The notes below the pieces were generated by a model, which was not told where the DNA came from, did not search any database, and worked only from the letters and a program-made list of their open reading frames with translations. A program made the position numbers and the translations under genes. Positions 45,401 through 56,176 of a stretch of 64,000 nucleotides of DNA are shown here, one piece after another. The first letter of the stretch is position 1. Each line of letters starts with the position of its first letter. Source of the stretch: Diadema setosum. Taxonomy: Eukaryota > Echinodermata > Echinoidea > Diadematoida > Diadematidae. The stretch spans positions 7,492,501-7,556,500 of the forward strand of contig CM067064.1 in the NCBI GenBank assembly GCA_033980235.1, given 5' to 3'.

Positions 45401-45853
45401 AAAATAAATGGCATTGTACAGTATCAATGTGTCTATGGCAATCAGTGCAGGTTTTTCACCTTTATATATTCTATTAAAATGTGACTCCACAGACTGCATT
45501 GTAGAAAGGTAGGTCCCATAGATTTAAATTTTGACACAGACTTGTTTTGTGTGTAACCGTATGTAATGAATAGAATTAAGTAGACTTGTGTGCCAGGAGT
45601 CTTCACATAATCTTTCAGTGCTGCATTGATTGTGTTTCAAACCAACAGCATGTAAACGGCTGTTTATCTGTGATTTGTTGGAAGCCAGGTTTTGAAACTT
45701 TTGGACATCCATTCTACATCTTTGTGCATGAGTTGTTCTCCGGGCACAAGTAGGAACAAAAATGAGTGATTGCAGATTCAAGACTTTTTATGTGACATAC
45801 ATTATGCACCAATTGCTCTCTTGCTGAGATTCTTTCACCTTTTTAATCTGGTC

Positions 45854-45855
<2 letters not shown>

Positions 45856-45882
<27 letters not shown>
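45856..45882. repeat. (AC)n microsatellite
   Basis: Thirteen AC dinucleotides in the putative 3' UTR. Confidence 0.95.
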
Positions 45883-45889
<7 letters not shown>

Positions 45890-47246
45890 CCAGAAGAGAG
45901 GAAAATTCAAACATTTTTTTGCAAGATTTGGTCCCTCCGAGTTACCACTGTTGGGCATCATACTGCACTTGACCCATTTACTGTCAACAGTGTAGATGTT
46001 TAACTGCTTTTATGTATTCATGATCATGTTATGCTTTCTGTATATTTTGGAAAAAAGACATTGCAATGAGTTTGTTCATTTTTTTTTTCTTCTTAAAAGA
46101 ATTGTGTCAATATGCTGTCATTGTTTCTCTTCAAGAGATCATTTTTTTTAAGGAACACATCAAGTCATCCTCTTTGTCAACCTTCCTAGAAGTGCATTGA
46201 CCTTTCGTTTTGCTTTTCTTTTTATGTGTTGTTGCTATTTTTGTTTTTTAAGTTGCAAAGATACCCGGGTCATTGTTGTAGCGGTCACGCCATAGAAATT
46301 TAGAAGAGGGTCCCATCACCTGATAAGAATTGAATACAAAAATAAATGTTTCCCTCTGGTGGAGAATAGGCAAATCTGAACACGAGTGAACAAAAAACGA
46401 AATGTTGAAAGCTCACATAGTGTGTGTCAAAGGTGTTCAAAATGCTGAGGCTGAATGAAAAGTTGGGGTAAACAAACAATAGGGATTGGTTATCCGTTCT
46501 TTTACCAGTGGAAACAAATGCAACCCTGAAGACAAAACAAAACAAAATGTCCAGTTCTTGCTCCTGTATTGTAGAAGAAATGTTATAACTGTATTTATGT
46601 CATTTCAGTGCACAGTAGGACACAAAATGGATGTTTGTCAGTTTTGCAATGAATTGAATTTTTTCATTATACAAAGGCCTGCACAAATGAAGATGGGAAA
46701 ATCTGGATGGGTGTAGGTCTCATGAGCAGTGCTTGAATTTTTGTTTTCTTTTTTTCCTGGTAGATATGATATTTCAACGAGGGGTTACTTGTGAAAACTG
46801 TGTGATGACTACTACAGTAATTTATACTTTGCCATTGTAGTGCTAAATCAAAGCAATAGCATATATGATAACAAAGATATGGGCTTTGAAAGTGGTGATT
46901 CAATCTATTTTGCTGAGAGAACACATACATAGACACAAACCAAGACCACTTCTAATGAGTTTCCTGTCTTGGTTTTGAATGTGGAAAACCGTAGTTTGAC
47001 ATTAGCAAAAGTAAATTATATTCTAAACTGTTCTTTTTTTTTCTCTCTTATGTGATGGGGGTACCATATGAATATTGAATAATGAAATAGAAGATCAAAG
47101 AAAAAAGAACATACATTGTACTAGTAATCCGATTATGACTCCATAAAATAATATGAAACCATTTTAAGTGCAGATGGACATTCAGATGTTTTGAGCTAAT
47201 GTTTTTCGTGTTGGTTTGCATATTATTACATTTGTATGCATATACT

Positions 47247-47775
47247 TTAACTCTTTATGTGCCATGTTCGCATGCCCAACTCAGCCGACGGCATGCCAAC
47301 TTCGCATATTATGCTCAAACGCACAAAGCCACCGAAACTGATCGATAAATAGCCAAATACCACGGTACAATGAATGCGTTTCTCGCGATTCCATTCCTGT
47401 CACATGTAGCTGGCATTTTATGTGGTTAGTGGCTATCAAGCGGTGTTCCATACTGGATCTGCAGGTAAATTCTACGTTTCGGGCACTGTTTTGTGTAAAA
47501 AAGTCGTGCCTCTACAATAATGTAGGAACTGGTAATTTTAAACTGGTCACAATCCCAGATTTGTCATACAATTTACATCAAAGCAAAGCTTGGAATTTTC
47601 GCTACAACTTTGCTCAATACATGTCCAGGGTATACAAAAATCTCTTGAACTTTATACATACATTTGAAAGGCAGAATGTTTCCCTAAAGCATGACTACAC
47701 TGCTGTCTCAGATTAATGTGGCACACGGGGGGGGGGGGGGGGGGGGGGGTTACACCATGGCACATAAAGAGTTAA
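47247..47775. mobile_element. 529-bp TTAA-flanked element
   Basis: TTAACTCTTTATGTGCCATG and CATGGCACATAAAGAGTTAA are perfect 20-base inverted ends, with TTAA at each edge. The inside includes a poly-G run (about 47727-47749) and a short frame with no recognisable domain (47420-47716). It looks like a non-autonomous piggyBac-type insertion in the sdk 3' region. Confidence 0.8.
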
Positions 47776-48128
47776 TGTTTGGAGCACATTGCTCAAGATG
47801 GAAATGCTGGGCACGTCTTGATAACAGCCAGGCTATGATGATGTGTTTTCTCTTGATGAGTTGATTTGATATGTTTCAGCTTTTCTCGTTTGTCGTTCTA
47901 CAAGTGCTTTTAAAGTTGACACCGTTATTTGTATCCTCCTCTGACTTTGCAATGACTAGCTATTCCAGATAAATGTAGACTCACGTATTAAAACGAGACA
48001 GGTCTTAGTTGCTGATGTTAGATTTGAAAACATACATTGTACTTTGAAATTCTGCTCATTTTTGAAATGTGTAGACAATGTTGAAAATTTTTTGAAATAT
48101 GGCAGATGTGTATGTTTTGTAATATTGA

Positions 48129-48134
48129 AATAAA
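48129..48134 (+). terminator. candidate distal poly(A) signal
   Basis: AATAAA is followed about 25 bases later by a T/G-rich stretch (atgttgtcttgg). Sequence downstream switches to microsatellite and transposon, which fits a transcript end here. Confidence 0.4.
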
Positions 48135-48280
48135 ATGCTTATAAAGTAAACTGGAAATATGTTGTCTTGGATTGATGGTTAACATCTTTTTCTACATCCA
48201 TTTAAAACATGATCACCTTTTGTGATTGATAAATAACTAAAATATATATACATATCTATCTATCTATATATATATATATA

Positions 48281-49248
48281 CAGTCACCCCTGCCTTAGCG
48301 GCCACCTGTCTATAGCGACCACCTGTCTACAGCGACCACTGAAAAATTCCCCCGAGAGAAAAAACCTGTTAGAGACCCTGTGTATAGCGGCCACCTGTCT
48401 AACGCGGCCAGCGGCCACACATTTTGTTTCCCATAGATTTTAACCTGTCTATAGCGGCCCAAAACCCAATGGAGCCGCAGCCGAGACGATAATCCAACGT
48501 GTTTTTCTGCTTCGTAGCCGTGCAGGCAACGTTCAGTGATCGCCACTGCTGCATTCATCCCTCATTCAGTCATAATAATGCACTAGTGTTATGCTTTCTT
48601 CACGACAATAAACATACATGTACAACTGTGCAACAATTTCATATACACTGGCGTAGCTAAACGCATGAAATACACGGTGTGTGCATATGTACACACATGT
48701 ACATGTAAAGATACAACTACTGTATACATAGTCATGTACATGTAAGCAATGCATACAAAGTTGGATACACATACATGTACTACTGTGCAACAATTTCATA
48801 TGAGGAGTTTGTTTGCAAAAACCGATAAGTCCATTTTTGAAGATTTTGAAGTACGGTCCCTGTCAAAGTACAAAATAACACCTTTTAAATGATATATTGG
48901 TCACTACATATAAAGGTACATTTTTGAAGTTATGGTCAAAAGAACCAAAAATTTTCTTATTATTCTCTTTATTTTTCTTGACCTGTAATCGCAAATATCT
49001 CCATTTGGCAAATATGGACTTATCGGTTTTTGCAAACAAACTCTTCAGATACACTGGCGTGGCTAAACGCATGAAATACACGGTGTGTGCATACGTACAC
49101 ACATGTACATGTAAAGATACAACTATACATAGTCATGTACATGTAAGCAATGCACACAAAGTTGGATCACCTGTCTATAGCGGCCACCTGTCAATAACGG
49201 CCACTTTTTCCGTCTCCCTTGGGTGGCCGCTATAGACGGATTTGACTG
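48281..49248. mobile_element. 968-bp TA-flanked terminal-inverted-repeat element
   Basis: CAGTCACCCCTGCCTTAGCG at the left and CGCTATAGACGGATTTGACTG at the right share the CAGTC...TAGCGGCCACC pattern, flanked by TA. The motif 'tatagcggccacctgtc' recurs. This resembles pogo/Tigger-like non-autonomous elements (family opinion, not proven). It contains an internal direct duplication (about 48630-48770 and 49045-49167) and a nested hairpin. Confidence 0.8.
48801..49049. mobile_element. hairpin MITE nested in the 48281 element
   Basis: TGAGGAGTTTGTTTGC and its mirror at the right (gcaaacaaactcttca) extend to inverted arms of about 30 bases. It interrupts a sequence that is intact in the neighbouring internal duplicate (ttcatatacactgg), which gives an empty site for comparison. 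Confidence 0.78.
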
Positions 49249-49254
49249 TATATA

Positions 49255-49284
<30 letters not shown>

Positions 49285-49285
<1 letters not shown>

Positions 49286-49865
49286 TAGAAGAAAGAGTCT
49301 CAAGTACGCCATGGATCCAACTATTACAAAATTTTTATTACAAAATTTTCGGTCTGCCTCAGACCTTCGTCAGTGCAAAGACAATGATGGACAATGATAA
49401 ACATGAATCATAACAACAATGCTATGCGCGTCATGCGCGTAGTGCGTTGCCCTGGAGCTGCGTTGTCAAGGAGAGCGCTGATACGTATAGGGGTATGGTA
49501 GAAAGTGAAGACTGAACTCAGACTCAACAAAAGTTTCAAGTGCTTGTTTGAATCATACTATGCTATATACTCTTTATAAAAATACATTGCTATATATACG
49601 TCCTTGTAATAATAGACTTTAGCGATTCTATTTTTTGTAGATAAACATCGAAGAAAAGACGCATAGAAAGCATTGATTACAAAATAATGGAGAAAAAATT
49701 AAAAGAAATGAGCTAATAATACAACTAGTTATAAGAGCATCTATTTACTGTAAAAATAAAAATTATATATATATATATATTATACGGATAATCAAGACAT
49801 CATATTAAAAAAATAGTGTTCAATACAAATATGATAGAATCTCAACATTAACTCAATTAAAATTA
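49285..49865 (-). repeat. left inverted arm of the Penelope-like element
   Basis: This is the reverse complement of 50552-51132, with isolated mismatches such as one in 'ggagctgcgttg'. It contains the hairpin tttcggtctgcctcagacc near 49347. Confidence 0.92.
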
Positions 49866-49890
49866 AAATTAAAATTAAAATTCAATTCAG

Positions 49891-50100
49891 CACAAGTCAT
49901 CACTACCAGTTGCCGAACATTTCAACTCAGGCAACCACTCAATTCGGGATCTGCAATTCTGTATCATCGGCACTAATTTCAAAGACAGAGAAGCCAGAAA
50001 ATTAGCTGAAATGAAATTCATCATCCAAACCAGGTCTTTTGAAACAGGACTCAACAAGGACCTTGGATGGTTAAGCAGTTTCTCTTTCTACAAGAAGTGA
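49891..50100 (+). pseudogene. C-terminal GIY-YIG endonuclease remnant of a Penelope-like element
   Basis: Seventy codons end at TGA (50098-50100). The frame reads LPVAEHFNSGNHSIRDLQFC, then MKFIIQTRSFETGLNKDLGW and LSSFSFYKK. The pattern 'VAEHFN..GHS..D' followed by 'T...GLNKDLG' is the familiar end of Penelope-type GIY-YIG domains. The upstream part of the endonuclease and the whole reverse transcriptase are missing; the remnant starts at an (AAATT)n junction. Confidence 0.7.
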
Positions 50101-50217
50101 AGAAATGAATCTCTAAGAATCTGAGACTAGACCTATATTATATGCATATTTTTCATTATTTACAAAAGGTAATGTTAAGATTTTATTATATTTCGCATTG
50201 ACCACTTACCTTTTATG

Positions 50218-50551
50218 TTAAATATGATGTCTTGATTAGCCGCAAATTTATCATATTCTCATCATTACAGTAAACAGATGCTTCGATATTTGGTTATGAT
50301 TATTATGAGCTTATTTTTTCATTTTTTCTCCATTATTTTGTATTTAATGCTTGATTGGTGCTTGATATGCGTCTTTACATGCTTTTTTTTCGATGTTTAT
50401 CTACGAAAAAATGGAGTCACAAAAGTCAAATATTACATGGATGTATACATACAGTAATGTATTTATATATAGTATATATAGCATACATTGGCATGCATAT
50501 AATATACACATACGCTCGGAACTGTTGAGTTCGAGTTTAGTCTTCATTGAG
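50218..50551 (+). repeat. older, diverged copy of the terminal repeat
   Basis: The order of motifs ('aatatgatgtcttgatta', 'ttttttctccattattttgta', 'ttcgatgtttatctac') repeats that of 50600-50925, with many substitutions and indels. It follows the coding remnant, as expected for the element's own 3' end. Confidence 0.75.
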
Positions 50552-51132
50552 ATTTTAATTGAGTTAATGTTGAGATTCTATCATATTTGTATTGAACACT
50601 ATTTTTTTAATATGATGTCTTGATTATCCGTATAATATATATATATATATAATTTTTATTTTTACAGTAAATAGATGCTCTTATAACTAGTTGTATTATT
50701 AGCTCATTTCTTTTAATTTTTTCTCCATTATTTTGTAATCAATGCTTTCTATGCGTCTTTTCTTCGATGTTTATCTACAAAAAATAGAATCGCTAAAGTC
50801 TATTATTACAAGGACGTATATATAGCAATGTATTTTTATAAAGAGTATATAGCATAGTATGATTCAAACAAGCACTTGAAACTTTTGTTGAGTCTGAGTT
50901 CAGTCTTCACTTTCTACCATACCCCTATACGTATCAGCGCTCTCCTTGACAACGCAACTCCAGGGCAACGCACTACGCGCATGACGCGCATAGCATTGTT
51001 GTTATGATTCATGTTTATCATTGTCCATCATTGTCTTTGCACTGACGAAGGTCTGAGGCAGACCGAAAATTTTGTAATAAAAATTTTGTAATAGTTGGAT
51101 CCATGGCGTACTTGAGACTCTTTCTTCTAATA
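50552..51132 (+). repeat. right arm of the Penelope-like element
   Basis: The partner of 49285-49865. At 51042-51068 it holds CTGACGA, a 5-bp stem (ggtct/agacc) and GAAA. Confidence 0.92.
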
Positions 51133-51174
51133 ATTACAACATTCGAAGTCCAACACGTGGAAAATTCCAAGATG

Positions 51175-51231
<57 letters not shown>

Positions 51232-52059
51232 ATAATATATATATTATATATATATATTTTCTGATAATCACCTTGACCTATTATATAAGTGACCTTAAAA
51301 ATCATAAAAAATGCCATTGCCTTGATATTGATACAATATGCAATAGACCAATGCTTTAAGACATAACTTTATAATACTTGCTCTTTCACAAAACAAAGGT
51401 GTTCATCGATGGTGCTTGATTACATGGGTAATTTATAAGCATTTCTATAGTTTACCATGAGATGATTTCAGTTTACAATTTCCTTGAATTTATGTCTAAA
51501 ATTATGAAAAAAAAATCAAACTTGTATTTAAGGTATACTAGACCATCAAGGTCATTGTCAACCGAATTTAATTTGCTGTTATACACTGTATACTAGTATC
51601 TGATTTATAAACGCTCACAAACAAAGCTTTTTGAATTAAACAATCTTGGGATCAAAATAAAGTTAGATTGATTACTTTTCTGTTTTTATAGTACATGTAA
51701 TTAAAGTTTAATGTTACTAATTATGAACAACAGCTTATGTCCCCTTTGAAACGTAAAGTTTGAACACTTTCAGTCTTTAAAAGAAACAAAACAGAACCTG
51801 GAAAACATAATAGCTTTAAATTTTAATGTTGATACTTGTTTATCACAACAACAACAACAACAATGGAATCGAGTAAAGAATTTAAAATGCTGGCTCTGAC
51901 AAAAACAACAACAGCAACAACAACTATGGGGAGAGCAAAGTACACTAAAAGTGTCTGATTTCAAGCACGTATAGTGCCCGCCGCACCTGAGAAAAAGAAA
52001 AAAGAGAAAAGTTCGTTAAGATACCCAAGATAGTCACTGTTAATGGAGAACAAATATAT
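51133..52059. other. no gene seen
   Basis: A (TA)n tract (about 51178-51260) is followed by A/T-rich sequence with two short ACA-type runs near 51847 and 51901. I see no coding pattern or repeat boundary. Confidence 0.6.
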
Positions 52060-52221
52060 AAATAATGAATGTTTACGAGTGCAATGGGCAGAATATTTCA
52101 TGAGGTGAAAGATGAAATGACCCATTCAACGAGGCGCAGCCGAGTTGAATGGATCAAACATTCCATCTTTCACTGAATGAAACATTCCGTCTATTGCACG
52201 AATTAAAAACATTTATTATTT
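52060..52221. mobile_element. 162-bp foldback centred on gaggcgcagccgag
   Basis: Imperfect inverted arms of about 75 bases (cgagtgcaatgggcagaat... / ...attccgtctattgcacg) meet at a GC-rich centre. It is non-coding. Confidence 0.72.
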
Positions 52222-52222
52222 G

Positions 52223-52556
52223 TTTTATATAAGGCCTAAAATAGATCCTTGTCATTTGGTTCGTATTGATTTATAAACAAGAGAGAATCTGAGATCGCGA
52301 AAGTGCTCACTGAGCGCTTTACACTAGAGTGCTTTCGCATACACACGTACACACTGCAAACGCAAGCGTTTTACATGCGTAGTGTGCCAGGCTCTCGGCG
52401 AGCGTGCTATGGAGGAAATCATATGGATCCAAAATTGCACGGCAATTAATGGAGCCACAATTGCACGGATGATGACGTCATAGTGAAATGGGCCGAATGA
52501 TCAATGTCAACCAATCAATAAAATGACAAGGATCTCTTCAGGCATTATATAAAAGA
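52223..52556. mobile_element. inverted-repeat element with TTTTATATAA ends
   Basis: 'ttttatataaggcctaaaa' plus 'gatccttgtcatttggtt' is mirrored by 'aaatgacaaggatctcttca' plus 'ggcattatataaaag'. It directly abuts the foldback at 52060, so the two may be parts of one element. Confidence 0.68.
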
Positions 52557-52635
52557 AACTGATTCACCAATTAGTGCGAACATTTTGCTTTACGCCATGG
52601 ATTAATAAAAATGCCATATTATGTACAGCGCATCC

Positions 52636-53705
52636 AAGAAAAAACTAGAAATGTCACTAAGGAGACTGGTATGCCTCCGCCATATAATGCATGATTCTCC
52701 TAATAGGTCTATAGTACATGTGGACAATGCGTGATTACATTTTTCACAAAATTGGCAAAATATTAAAAAGACAAGTTTGTCACAAATGTGTTGAATGTTC
52801 ACCTTCCTTGACCTAGGTTTAATTGGATGAATAGGAGAACATGTACTTGGGTATTTAATGACTTTAACTTGACTTTTACCCATTCATAAGTTAATGCATT
52901 GAGTACTTTTCAAGGTATGGAGAAAAAGTGCAATTTCTGTATTGAAAAGTACATTGTTACCATTTTCATCTGGCCTTTGACCCTAAAATTCATAGGATAA
53001 TCACTGTCAGGCAGAACATGCATAAATATGTAAAAAGAGTCAAGATAACTTGAGCCACTTCCGAGATATGGAGGAAAAAGTTAGTTCAGCACTTACACTT
53101 GATCTTTGACCTCTTGACCTTTGAGGCAAAAAGAAAAGGAAAAAAAAAAACTTTCCAAAGAATCTCTAGTAGGTTATACATACATACATACACCAAGTGT
53201 TAAAAAAAAAATACTGCTGGCCTTGCATAAACATGAGAGAAATAGTAAAATTTTGAAGTGTTGCCCTTGACCTTTGACCCCATGAACCCTAAATTCACTA
53301 GATAATCACTGCCAGTCAGTACATATATATGTACATGTATGTTCCATGAAGATACCATGAACAATTTCCAAGTTCAGAAAATCTTAATTGGGTAATACAT
53401 ATAGCCTACACTAAGTTTCAAGAAAATATCTTCAGGAATTGCATAGATATGGTGGAAATAGAGAAATTTTACGTATTTGACCTTGACCTTTTGACCTTTG
53501 ACCTTGAGCATGTGCACCCAAAAGTTGATAGGCACAACTTCATCCCCTAATACACATAAATGCCAAGTTTCATTAGGATACCTTAAAAGGTTTTTTTTTT
53601 TAGTTACGCTGTCCACAAAATTCATTATACGGACGGACGGAAGGACGGACGGACGGACAACCCGAAAACATCAATGCCTCCAGCACCACTTCGTGGCGGA
53701 GGTAT
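52636..53705 (-). mobile_element. CCTCCGCC-ended element with AGGTCA repeats (copy B)
   Basis: The same family as 34681-37226 but reversed: it begins 'aagaaaaaactagaaatgtc' and TATGCCTCCGCCATA, holds TGACCTTTGACCT blocks, and ends with a CGGACGGACGG run and 'accacttcgtggcggaggt'. It lacks the 1.1-kb insertion present in copy A. Confidence 0.8.
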
Positions 53706-53918
53706 AAAAAAAAAAGAGAAACCGGATTTCAATGTAACTTTGTGGTATCACGATAATAAATTTGCTTTATGAGATGTACATGAATGGAAAGATACGCTTC
53801 TCTTCTTCCATTTGATGCACAACTTAATGTTCATTAGTCATGCATGACTGAGTTAGAACCCAGTTTAAAATATGTGGCTTAAAGGGGAATTATAGTGCAG
53901 ATGAAAGTTGACTGAAAA

Positions 53919-54077
53919 CAGGGGCGGATCCAGGAATTCTGTAAAGGGGGGGGGGGGGCGTGACTAATATTTTTGGTGCCACTTCCGGGTTTCATTTCAT
54001 TTTTTTCTTTTTATTTCTTTTGTTTTTAACGAAAGGGGGGCGTGCGCCGGTTGCGCCCCCCTCTGGATCCGCCACTG
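53919..54077. mobile_element. MITE with CAGGGGCGGATCCAG ends (copy 2)
   Basis: CAGGGGCGGATCCAG and CTGGATCCGCCACTG are inverted ends, the same family as 30343-30465. A poly-G run and a T-rich core fill the inside. Confidence 0.78.
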
Positions 54078-54245
54078 GAAAAGAAGGAATGAAGATTTTT
54101 TTTTTTTGCAAAAACGATGAAAACTTGTTCAAAACTGGATGAAAAATTAAAAAATTAACAATTTGAAGTTTCGCTATTTCAGGAAAAAGTTTGCGAGCAT
54201 TCAGTAGCAATAAGCAAAAAGTGAAGTAATGATGTCATTCCCTCA

Positions 54246-54828
54246 CAATAATAATAATAATAATTGATATGATTTATATAGCGCCAAATCCACTCTGCAG
54301 AGTGCTCTAGGCGCGGAAGGAAGAGAAAGTGAAGGAGATAAAGGACATACAAATATCAAGTACATGTAATGAGTAGTCAAATTGAGGCTTTAAACAAGTG
54401 AGTTTTTAGACTGCTTTTAAAGGAGTCTGATGAAGAACAATTTTTTACGGCTGAAGGTAAGTTATTCCATAAGGTGGGAGCAGCATGGCCAAAGGCACGT
54501 GTGCCCCATATTGTAGTGAATCTTGGAATTATCAGAGAACCGGAGTTGGATGAGCGTAAAGATCTAGCAGGGATGTAATTATGGAGTAAGTCAATATTAT
54601 ACTGAGGAGCAGTGCCCTGAATGCAATGAAAAGTCAAAAGTAAAATCTTGAAAATAATGCGATCTTTGACTGGTAACCAATGAAGTGATCTCAAAATAGG
54701 GGTGATGTGAGTGTGCTTCTTGGATAGTGTGATGATGCGTGCTGCCGCATTTTGAAGCCTCTGTAGCATGGAGAGCTGAGTTTGTGGTAAGTTAAATAAG
54801 ACAGAGTTTCCATTACAAATTATAGGTT
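54246..54828 (-). mobile_element. 5'-truncated non-LTR retrotransposon (LINE) 3' end
   Basis: On the minus strand a reverse-transcriptase C-terminal frame is followed by a short 3' UTR (containing 'tatatagcgcc' in + view) and an (ATT)n tail at 54246-54265. Tail and truncation are typical of LINE insertion. The protein pattern suggests a CR1/L2-type clade, which I cannot resolve further. Confidence 0.85.
54377..54826 (-). pseudogene. LINE ORF2 C-terminus (reverse transcriptase end)
   Basis: The frame reads ICNGNSVLFNLP, then LQRLQNAAARIITLSKK, ITPILRSLHWLPVKDRIIFK and ends AAPTLWNNLPSAVKNCSS, SFKSSLKTHLFKASI. 'RLQNAAARII', 'LHWLPV..RI.FK' and 'F...LKTHLF' are standard signatures at the end of CR1/L2-like ORF2 proteins. 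About 150 codons remain; endonuclease and catalytic reverse-transcriptase motifs are missing. The sequence is uninterrupted, so the insertion is fairly recent. Confidence 0.85.
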
Positions 54829-55393
54829 GGACCTACACAGGCCTAAATTTTCAAATTTCAAGTTTTTAATTCAAACGCAGGTTTGTTTTTGGTCTCAGAT
54901 CCTTTGTCTAACTGATCATTATTCAAGTTATTTAATTATGACAATAACATCATGTTCCACAATTTGATAATTAAAACATTTAATTTTCTTCATTTTCTTT
55001 TGTTGTTCACTTAACGACAATGAAAAATTGAGAGGCTATAGCATCATCAACTCGTTCATTTGAATTATCATATCAAAGTTCTGTACCATACGAGAACAGT
55101 TTTGCAAAAATTAGTGAAACTTTATAATGTCATAACTTCCCTAATTGTTTTCTTGCTATATTTTGATCAAATTTTCAGTGTTTATACTTGAAAGATTTCA
55201 AACTTTCTTATCAGACTAACTTAGGCCTATAAATAGACTGGAATGCGTCTCAAGAATCAACGTTCCCACGAATTCTCTGAGTTTATACCCATAGGATGGC
55301 GGAGGTTAACTAGGCCTGAACGCGTGCGATGGAGCCCATGGCCGAGCTGCATGATTGCGAGTTGGCGCGACCGAGTCCGGGGGGGGGGGGGGG

Positions 55394-55549
55394 GGGGTGT
55401 TTCATCAACGCTTGTCAGCACCGACAACTGTCGGCGCTGACCAATTTCAGTAAAATCCTTGGTTTTGATTGGCTGAGATGCTCTGGTCACCGACTGTTAC
55501 TATGGTGATTCAAGTTGTCAGCGCCGATAAACGTTGATGAAACACCCCC
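55394..55549. mobile_element. GGGGTGTTTCATCAACG foldback, copy 1
   Basis: The ends GGGGTGTTTCATCAACG and CGTTGATGAAACACCCC enclose 'tgattggctgagatgctctg'. The left end merges with a poly-G run. Bases 54830-55390 before it show nothing. Confidence 0.78.
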
Positions 55550-55648
55550 AGATGTCCCAACAATTTTGGAACAATCGTATGTACGTCCAAAACCTTGCGA
55601 CATCCCAGTGGCCTCAGCTTTGCTGCCGCGAGCTACTGCGATCAGGGT

Positions 55649-55770
55649 ACCGTTTCATGAAAGTTGTCAGCGCTGACAAGTTGTAAGTCTCCGACAATCA
55701 CCATAGAGACAGTCAGTGACCAGAGCATCTCAGCCAATCAAAACCAAGGATTTTGCTGAAGTTGGCAAAG
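55649..55770 (-). mobile_element. partial copy of the same foldback, copy 2
   Basis: It starts 'accgtttcatgaaagttgtc' and carries the core 'cagagcatctcagccaatca' in the orientation opposite to copy 1. The far end is missing. Confidence 0.65.
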
Positions 55771-56176
55771 ACTGAAAACTTCCAGCTCCAGCTCTCGCGA
55801 GATCGCAGGCGCAGGTCGCACAGTTGGCACCAACGCATAGCTAGCATTGGGCTTCAAAAATCAAAGGCACTACACGAAGCTGCAATTACGATTACTAGTA
55901 GGCCTATGGCCTATCGGGCTATGACAATAATGGATTATTTTATACCTCATAATCCATAGCCGGCGCCACGTTTTCAAAAGGCGGGTGGGGGGAGCCCACT
56001 TCCGAGTTTTATCAGCTAAAGCAAGAAGAAGAAGAAGAAAATGCCTTCAGCGCAACTTGTGGTGCCACTTCCGGGTTTTCAGCTGACAAGCAATGCCCCC
56101 CCCCAAAAAAAAAAAAACACAAACAAACAAACAAACACACAAACAAAACAACAAAAACAAAAAACAAAAAACCAGG

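Larger units (their letters stand above)
41548..48150 (+). other. probable long 3' untranslated region of sdk
   Basis: After the stop codon there are about 6.6 kb of A/T-rich sequence with no coding pattern and few repeats until a candidate poly(A) signal at 48129. It includes a GGA run (41845-41888), an AC microsatellite (45856-45882) and a TTAA-flanked element (47247-47775). The transcript could equally end near 42.5 kb, where two AATAAA signals lie. The extent is an inference from composition. Confidence 0.45.
49285..51132 (+). mobile_element. Penelope-like element with inverted terminal copies
   Basis: Two 581-bp arms (49285-49865 and 50552-51132) are near-identical inverted repeats. Between them on the + strand lies a GIY-YIG C-terminal coding remnant (49891-50100), followed by an older, diverged copy of the right arm (50218-50551). 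Penelope-like retroelements are known for GIY-YIG endonucleases and terminal repeats in direct or inverted order. The reverse transcriptase is absent, so this copy is dead. Both sides are (TA)n microsatellite. Confidence 0.72.

Noticed and set aside
47420..47716. 98-codon frame starting MWLVAIKRC
   Set aside because: It lies inside the TTAA-flanked element 47247-47775, has no recognisable domain and ends at a poly-G run. It could be a decayed transposon frame, but nothing supports that.
55243..55490. Frames around the poly-G run at 55.38 kb
   Set aside because: They cross a homopolymer and a foldback end; no domain.
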